A program made the translations under genes and the position numbers. A stretch of DNA of 25,322 bases from a virus: positions 1-25,322 of IMG/VR virus record IMGVR_UViG_3300035698_031506. One strand, given 5' to 3'. Under the pieces are notes generated by a model. The model was not told the DNA's origin. It did no database searches and worked only from the letters and a program-made list of their open reading frames with translations. Below are positions 19,766 to 25,322 of this stretch, piece after piece; position 1 is the first letter of the stretch; every line of letters starts with the position of its first letter.

Positions 19766-22700
19766 TGGGAAACAAACTGCGTGACGAAGATTTGAAGCTG
19801 AATATTATCGTAAATGGCGATAAAGGGAAAAAGGAGCTTGGCGACCTGGAGAAATCGACACGGAATTTAACCAACCGCAACAAAGAGCTTCGTGCCGAAA
19901 AAGAAAAGCTGATTCGTGCAGGGAAAAAGGAAACCGAAGAGTTTAAAAGTGTTACCAGGGAGATTCGGGAAAACAATAGTGCAATAAAAACCAACGAAGC
20001 CCGGATGACTGAACTCCGGAAAGAAATTGGATTAACCGGATTAACCATGCGCCAACTGCGCACCGAGCAAACCCGATTGAAAAGGTTAATGGATACTGCA
20101 ACCCACGGAACTCCACAGTGGAAGATGTACCGAACAGAGCTGGGTAAAGTAGAAAAGCAAATGGGTAAGGTACAAGCAGGTTCGCACACCATGCAATTTT
20201 CTATGAGTAAAATGGCCAATGGAATAAACAGATACATTGGATTAATTACTGCAGCAGCTGCCACCTTAACCGGAATTGCATTTAGCATGAAGGAATGGAC
20301 CAAAGGTTTAGTTGGATTGGACGATGCCATTGCCGATGTGAGGAAAACAACCGGCTTAACCCGGGAAGAAGTGCGTGGTATGTACACCGATTTTAAATAC
20401 CTGAATACCCGTACTCCACGCAAAGAATTATTGTTACTGGCCGAAGAAGCCGGACGGTTGGGAATTGAAGGAAAGAAAAATATTGAAGATTTTGTTGAAG
20501 TAGCCAACCAAATTAAAGTTGCCCTGGGCGATGACCTTGGTGGCGAAGCAGAAGTGGCTATTCGTGAAGTGGGCAAACTAGCAGAGGTTTATAAAATTGG
20601 CGAGCAGTACGGAATTGGCTTTAAAGAAAGTTTGAATAAAATTGGTAGTGCCATTAACGAAGTTTCTGCCAACTCTAATTCGCAAGCACCGTTCCAAATC
20701 GGATTTTTAAAACGCATGGGTGGAGTATCGATGCAAGCAAAAATATCTGCTGCCGATATTCTAGGATATGCATCAACCTACGACCAGCTTGGGCAAACAC
20801 AGGAAATTGCAGCAACAGCACATGGTAAAACCATTATTAGCATGTTTAAAGACCATGCCGAATATGCTAAAATTGCCAACATGGAAGCAGGTGAGTTTTA
20901 CAATCTCTTGCAAACCGATGCTAACGAAGCATTTTTGAACGTAATGGATGGCTTAAACGGAAACAACGAAGGTTTATCTGTGATGGCTAAAAAGCTGGAT
21001 GATTTGGGTATTGATGGAGCAAGGGCGGTTCAGGCATTAGCAGCACTTTCCAGTAATACAAAAATGGTTCGCGAGCAGCAAGCATTGGCAAACAAAGCCA
21101 TGGAAGATGGCACATCGCTTACCAACGAGTATAACATAAAAAACAACAACCTGGCAGGAAGTATGGATAAATTGGGCCGTCATATTCGTGCTCAATTTAT
21201 TAATTCCAACTTTTTGGCATGGATGGAAAAAATAGTGGCTAAAACTGCTGAATGGGTAGAACAACCGATATCGGAAAAAATACGCAAGGAACAAACCGAA
21301 TTAAATTTGTTAGTTGCCAGTATTACCAATGCTGCCAATTCGCAGGAAACCAGAAATTCATTTATTGCTGAACTGCAACAGACTTATCCTGATTTTTTAG
21401 ACAACCTCGATGCTGAAAAAGTTACAAATGAAGAATTAGCGATCAAGCTAAAAGAAGTAAACGAGCAATACGAAAACAAAATATTGCTGGCAGTTAAAGA
21501 GGAAAAACTTGCCGATAATTATAAACAGCGAACAGATTTGAAACTGGAGGAGCTACGAATAATTAAAGAAATTGCCAGGTACGAAGAAATTGCAGCCAAT
21601 GCACGGACAAAAGTAGCTGGAGAAACCGACCCAAATAAATTAAGAACACTTTTAAGTGATGAAGAAATTGCAGCCTTAAATGCAATGGACTTACTGCCAC
21701 GTAAACTGGAAACCATAAGAGGAGAATTTCAGGGATTGCTGAACGACGAAGCCGAATTAAACGCTGCAATAAAACAGCTAATGACTGGTGGAGGCACAGG
21801 CGCTGGTTCTGGCACAGGTGGTACAGGTGGAGCTGGTGGCACCGGAGGGAAAGCTAATGGAGGAACAAGTTCTTTCTCTTACGAAGAGGAAAGCGAGGAT
21901 CCACTTGGTTTAGATAGCTGGATGACCTCTTCGAAATGGGATAACATTGGAGCTGAAGAATTGGCTGCCAAAAAAGCCAGTGAAGAGGAATGGACAGCAT
22001 TTTTAATGGCTGAAGTAAAAAAACGTACCGATTCCGAAGCCAAAGCCCTGGGCATAGAAGAAGAAATTGCCGATGCCCGTGTGGCACTAAAAGACATTCA
22101 GGTAGCAGCCGTTGGTCAATTGGCGAACTCTCTTGCAGGGATGTTCGAACAAGGATCGGCTGCACAAATTGCAATGATTGCCGTAGAAAAAGCAATTGCC
22201 ATTGCTCAAATTTGGATGAACCTGGCACGCGAAAAATCGGCTATTAACTTGGCTGCTGCTCAAATGTCAACTATTCCTTTTGTTGGTCCCGCACTTGCCG
22301 CCACATATAAAGGAACAATGACAGCCAAAGCTTTAACAACGGCAAAAATAAACACCGGATTAGTATTGGCGCAAACCGTTGCATCTACTGTAAGCTCTAG
22401 CCAACGCAAAAAATCGCAAGCCTATGCCGATGGGAAATACCCAGACCGACTAAACACCGGGACTTATGGAGACAAACCACACTACGCTGTATTTAACGAA
22501 GTACCGGGAGAACCGGAAATGGTAGTGGATGGAAAAACCTTCAGGAAAATGCAAATGAATTATCCGGAGTTGATTAATGCCATCTACAACATTAGAGACG
22601 GAAAAACTTCGGGTGGGTATGCAACTGGGAAATACGCAAGCGGGGCAAATGAAAATTCGCAGGCTTATGGTGTGGGTACTGCTGTGGATATAGACAAGTT

Positions 22701-22812
22701 TGATAAAGCTGTTGACAAATTAATGGAATGGGAACCTGAGATTTCTATTACCGATATAAAAGCACGTTTGGCTAGATTGGAGCGATTTAATAAGCAATCG
22801 AAATTAAATTAA
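19765..22812 (+). CDS. Tail tape measure protein
   Basis: The 1015-aa product sets tail length and probably helps DNA injection. Residues 10-115 are a charged coiled coil (DLEKSTRNLTNRNKELRAEKEKLI). A hydrophobic segment follows (IGLITAAAATLTGIAF, about 158-173). Then comes the TP901-type core (GLDDAIADVRKTTGLTREEVRGMYTDFKYLNTRTPRKELLLLAEEAGRLG, from about 185). A Gly/Thr linker lies near 675-702. Hydrophobic C-terminal helices occur at about 794-820 and 835-855. The presence of a tape measure and a distal-tail-like protein, and no sheath gene, suggests siphovirus morphology. The length is normal for this family. Confidence 0.85.
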   Translation: MGNKLRDEDLKLNIIVNGDKGKKELGDLEKSTRNLTNRNKELRAEKEKLIRAGKKETEEFKSVTREIRENNSAIKTNEARMTELRKEIGLTGLTMRQLRTEQTRLKRLMDTATHGTPQWKMYRTELGKVEKQMGKVQAGSHTMQFSMSKMANGINRYIGLITAAAATLTGIAFSMKEWTKGLVGLDDAIADVRKTTGLTREEVRGMYTDFKYLNTRTPRKELLLLAEEAGRLGIEGKKNIEDFVEVANQIKVALGDDLGGEAEVAIREVGKLAEVYKIGEQYGIGFKESLNKIGSAINEVSANSNSQAPFQIGFLKRMGGVSMQAKISAADILGYASTYDQLGQTQEIAATAHGKTIISMFKDHAEYAKIANMEAGEFYNLLQTDANEAFLNVMDGLNGNNEGLSVMAKKLDDLGIDGARAVQALAALSSNTKMVREQQALANKAMEDGTSLTNEYNIKNNNLAGSMDKLGRHIRAQFINSNFLAWMEKIVAKTAEWVEQPISEKIRKEQTELNLLVASITNAANSQETRNSFIAELQQTYPDFLDNLDAEKVTNEELAIKLKEVNEQYENKILLAVKEEKLADNYKQRTDLKLEELRIIKEIARYEEIAANARTKVAGETDPNKLRTLLSDEEIAALNAMDLLPRKLETIRGEFQGLLNDEAELNAAIKQLMTGGGTGAGSGTGGTGGAGGTGGKANGGTSSFSYEEESEDPLGLDSWMTSSKWDNIGAEELAAKKASEEEWTAFLMAEVKKRTDSEAKALGIEEEIADARVALKDIQVAAVGQLANSLAGMFEQGSAAQIAMIAVEKAIAIAQIWMNLAREKSAINLAAAQMSTIPFVGPALAATYKGTMTAKALTTAKINTGLVLAQTVASTVSSSQRKKSQAYADGKYPDRLNTGTYGDKPHYAVFNEVPGEPEMVVDGKTFRKMQMNYPELINAIYNIRDGKTSGGYATGKYASGANENSQAYGVGTAVDIDKFDKAVDKLMEWEPEISITDIKARLARLERFNKQSKLN

Positions 22813-22814
22813 TT

Positions 22815-23969
22815 ATGGCATTAACACTTACAATTCCAGGAGGGAATATACAATTGAGCGGAAACCGGGTGCAGGTAAAAGTGGAGACGGATACCCTTAC
22901 CGGCGACATGTACAATTTGCTTTTAAAAACCAGTCCGTTGGACGCTTCGTTTCCCGAAGGCGTGGATGCAGTTGAACCGGATGAAAACAAGCAGGCTGTA
23001 TTCGACATACGTAACCGGGTTACTTTGCCAATTGTATATTCGTTTACGTGGCCATTAAGCGGTGCAGTTGTTACCGAACAGCCACAAATGGCAACAAAAG
23101 TTGCCTTGGATATTGGTGAAAGGTATGTACAGGTTGTGAGTAACGAAAATGTTGACACGGTTAACTGGGCTGGATTGTCGGGGAGCACATACGAGGTGCT
23201 TGTTTTAAAAGGAGGAGTATCGAAACACCAACAGGCAAAATACAACGAACAGGCGACTACTTTTTATACCGAATACATTGCTGCCGGAAGATTCCTGACC
23301 ATGCTTCCTAATAACCTGCGCATAGCACCCGGTCAACCTTTAAAACTGTGGTTTATTACAAAAGAAACCACCAGTCAGGATTTAATGCTTGAGGTAACAT
23401 ACACCAATTTGGACGGCACAACGGGCACCGCATCAATTGCCGTTACCATTGCACCCGACAAAATGTATGAAACAGATGTTGACCCCGGTTCTCTGGGACT
23501 GGATGCTTCTGAGCTTGCCTCGTATTCGTTACAGCTCGAAAAATCAGGTGTTGCCATTGGTGAAGTACGCAATTTTGTAATTGACCATGAATATTACGAG
23601 AACAACACTTTTGTATTGAGCACCAACCGCCTGGGAGGGATTGATTGCTGGTGGTTCACCGGAAGGGTTATAAGCAAGTTCCCAACCGAAAGTGAACGCA
23701 GTCAGCGCGATGCGCGGATAGACGACACCCAGCAGCGCCCCACACAGGAGGTAGATTATAAACATGGAAAACGCAAGTGGACCATTAACACAGGCACTAA
23801 ATTCCCGGAAGAGATGATTGCTTTAACTGCGCTGTTCGAAAGCCGCAATGCATGGTTGCTTGATGGAAACGATATTATTCCGGTAATGATTGATGATGGC
23901 GACCACGACTATCTGAATACCCTGGATGATTTACACGACATAGATTTAGTTTTTACCGAAGCACATTAA
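22815..23969 (+). CDS. Distal tail (Dit-like) protein
   Basis: The 384-aa protein follows the tape measure, the usual position of the distal tail protein that connects tube and baseplate. The N-terminal part is made of strands (LTIPGGNIQLSGNRVQVKVETD...). The C-terminal part has the patterns seen in Bacteroidota Dit-like proteins: NTFVLSTNRLGGIDCWWFTGRVI (about residues 262-284) and a final immunoglobulin-like segment. The exact family was not verified. It begins 2 bases after the tape measure stop. Confidence 0.62.
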   Translation: MALTLTIPGGNIQLSGNRVQVKVETDTLTGDMYNLLLKTSPLDASFPEGVDAVEPDENKQAVFDIRNRVTLPIVYSFTWPLSGAVVTEQPQMATKVALDIGERYVQVVSNENVDTVNWAGLSGSTYEVLVLKGGVSKHQQAKYNEQATTFYTEYIAAGRFLTMLPNNLRIAPGQPLKLWFITKETTSQDLMLEVTYTNLDGTTGTASIAVTIAPDKMYETDVDPGSLGLDASELASYSLQLEKSGVAIGEVRNFVIDHEYYENNTFVLSTNRLGGIDCWWFTGRVISKFPTESERSQRDARIDDTQQRPTQEVDYKHGKRKWTINTGTKFPEEMIALTALFESRNAWLLDGNDIIPVMIDDGDHDYLNTLDDLHDIDLVFTEAH

Positions 23970-23972
23970 AAA

Positions 23973-25322
23973 ATGCACAGAGTCACCAAAAAATATTTAA
24001 AGAACAAATGGCCGGGCAACCACCGGATGCACGAATTAATAGATTATGTAACACCCATTATCTATTACCTGCACCAGGAGTATTTGAATGGAGGAGAAAA
24101 TCCATCGGGGGAATACGAATGGAAACGCAACATTGTTGACCTTGAAGTACGGATGGTTGCTGCCCTGGGGCACGGGCACGAGCAACACGGCGACCTTTCT
24201 ACCATACTTGGAGCCTATGGCAACATTACCCAGGCATTTAAAGAAATAATAATGGGTGGCTATGCTACCGACAGATTGGGCAATCCAACTGTTTGGTACC
24301 CTGACGACCGCTTGTTAACCATTGGCAAAGGTGTAGATGCCGATAACCGCGATGATGCACTTATTTTATACAAAAATGGATTTCTGGAACTGGTAAATGC
24401 AATTGCCATCGGGGCTTTCGATTCGTTGTTAATGGAGCCAATAGATGGTTCGATACAATACATTACCCAACGGCTGGAACTGTATTTTGAGGAAGAATGG
24501 CACCCATTGGCTTTTCTCTCCGATTTGCATCCACCGGTAACTATTGCTGAAGATTCACTTGATTATTTGAAAATTGGTGAAGAGCAGGTATTGAGTTTCA
24601 AGAATTATATTGAAGGCACCCAAACCGCCCACGGCTTAACTGTTGGCTGCGCTATTCGGCACAACGAAACAATATTTGTAAAAGCCCAGGCCAATAGCTC
24701 GGGAAACGCTCAAACTTGTGGGATTGTAACGAAGGTGATTGATGCTGATAATTTCCAATACCAGAGTGAGGGGTTTTTGATTGATGCAGCTTTTGAAGCC
24801 GGTAAAGAATATTTCCTTTCGCCCGACACAGCCGGGTTGGTGATGGAACTGCCAACGCCCGAAGTATGGACAGTTGGTGAAGTGCGACAGAGTTTAGGAT
24901 TTGGAACACCACAGGGTTTGAAGATTGAAATAGATGTGGGTGACGAAATTGGAGAATCGACCATTACAAGCAACGAGGTTACTGCGCTTGTTATTGCAGG
25001 CGGCAATTTAACACTTACCCAAAGCGCAGGGGCGAATGTTTCAACTCCGTTTCCTTACTACACGATAACTGAATTGCAAACAAGCGGTTCAAGTTCGGTG
25101 CATTGGGATAACATTACCAACACACCAACCACCATTGCAGGGTATGGCATTACTGATGCTTATACAAAGACAGAGTTGAATACAAGCGGTGCAGGCGGCG
25201 CGGTTCATTGGAATAATGTTACCAATAAACCTACTTACGATAATTACGATTACTGGTATTATTTAATAAACGGATCTAACTTAAACAGAGTTTATAAAGG
25301 GAATAACGTTACCTTCATGGAA
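23973..25322 (+). CDS. Tail fibre/baseplate protein, truncated by the window edge
   Basis: An uninterrupted frame from ATG 23973 to the last base (450 codons, no stop), three bases after the distal-tail gene. The N-terminal part (MHRVTKKYLKNKWPGNHRMHELIDYVTPIIYYLHQEYLNGG) is a helical adaptor. The middle is beta-rich. From about residue 350 there are repeats of the form (Y)xxTELxTSGxx(x)VHWxNxTNxPT, linked by AGYGITDAYT. This motif is common in fibre stalks and receptor-binding tail proteins. It is likely the adhesin or its attachment protein; the receptor-binding tip is missing from the window. Confidence 0.72.
   Translation, partial: MHRVTKKYLKNKWPGNHRMHELIDYVTPIIYYLHQEYLNGGENPSGEYEWKRNIVDLEVRMVAALGHGHEQHGDLSTILGAYGNITQAFKEIIMGGYATDRLGNPTVWYPDDRLLTIGKGVDADNRDDALILYKNGFLELVNAIAIGAFDSLLMEPIDGSIQYITQRLELYFEEEWHPLAFLSDLHPPVTIAEDSLDYLKIGEEQVLSFKNYIEGTQTAHGLTVGCAIRHNETIFVKAQANSSGNAQTCGIVTKVIDADNFQYQSEGFLIDAAFEAGKEYFLSPDTAGLVMELPTPEVWTVGEVRQSLGFGTPQGLKIEIDVGDEIGESTITSNEVTALVIAGGNLTLTQSAGANVSTPFPYYTITELQTSGSSSVHWDNITNTPTTIAGYGITDAYTKTELNTSGAGGAVHWNNVTNKPTYDNYDYWYYLINGSNLNRVYKGNNVTFME

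Noticed and set aside
19737-20576. A long reverse-strand frame of 279 codons
   Set aside because: It is the complement of the tape measure gene's N-terminus and has a Ser/Arg/Phe-rich composition typical of a shadow frame.

Overview
The window looks like about 25 kb of the packaging, head and tail region of a temperate siphovirus-like phage, most likely a prophage, of a member of the Bacteroidota. The host assignment rests on several sequence cues. There are perfect or near-perfect Bacteroidota -7 elements (TAnnTTTG, e.g. TATATTTG and TACCTTTG). Starts are preceded by A/T-rich leaders rather than strong Shine-Dalgarno sequences. A secreted DUF4468-type protein is present, as are REP-like intergenic hairpins of a kind I associate with Bacteroidota genomes. 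A marine or sediment Marinilabiliales-type host is a guess only. No integrase, transposase, replication, lysis, tRNA or rRNA gene is visible.

Layout, left to right. 1-349: the 3' part of a highly structured, probably non-coding RNA ending in a strong intrinsic terminator. 350-784: a gene-free control region dense in GTTAC/GTAAC words, with a canonical promoter at its end. 785-4909: two unknown proteins, an S49-type head-maturation protease, the major capsid protein with a built-in scaffold-like N-terminus, and a small structural protein (tail-tube candidate). 5056-9924: a Stealth-like glycosyltransferase, an unknown protein, a PLD-motif protein, a small-terminase candidate, another terminase-adjacent protein, and the large terminase, whose last third has different codon use. 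9925-10412: gene-free and structured. 10413-14522: an accessory block of short genes, including two genes behind duplicated promoters (one a secreted DUF4468-type protein), a reverse-strand ribbon-helix-helix-like protein and a KilA-N protein. 14658-19111: a small protein, the portal, a Tad2/DUF2829 anti-defence candidate, and head-completion or tail-joining proteins. 19355-25322: a pre-tape-measure protein, tape measure, distal-tail-like protein, and a tail fibre/baseplate protein running off the window.

Two promoter classes are suggested. Accessory genes carry TAnnTTTG elements expected to be read by the host sigma factor. Several structural transcription units instead carry a recurring GTCCTTT box; three of the four copies have a -7-like element exactly 27 nt downstream. 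This is a candidate phage-specific late promoter.

The gene order (protease and capsid before terminase, portal after an accessory block) differs from the usual terminase-portal-protease-capsid order. The most interesting items are the structured RNA at the left edge, the GTCCTTT promoter family, the Tad2-like gene inside the portal operon, the capsid-proximal glycosyltransferase, the mosaic terminase, and the duplicated promoter/operator cassette.
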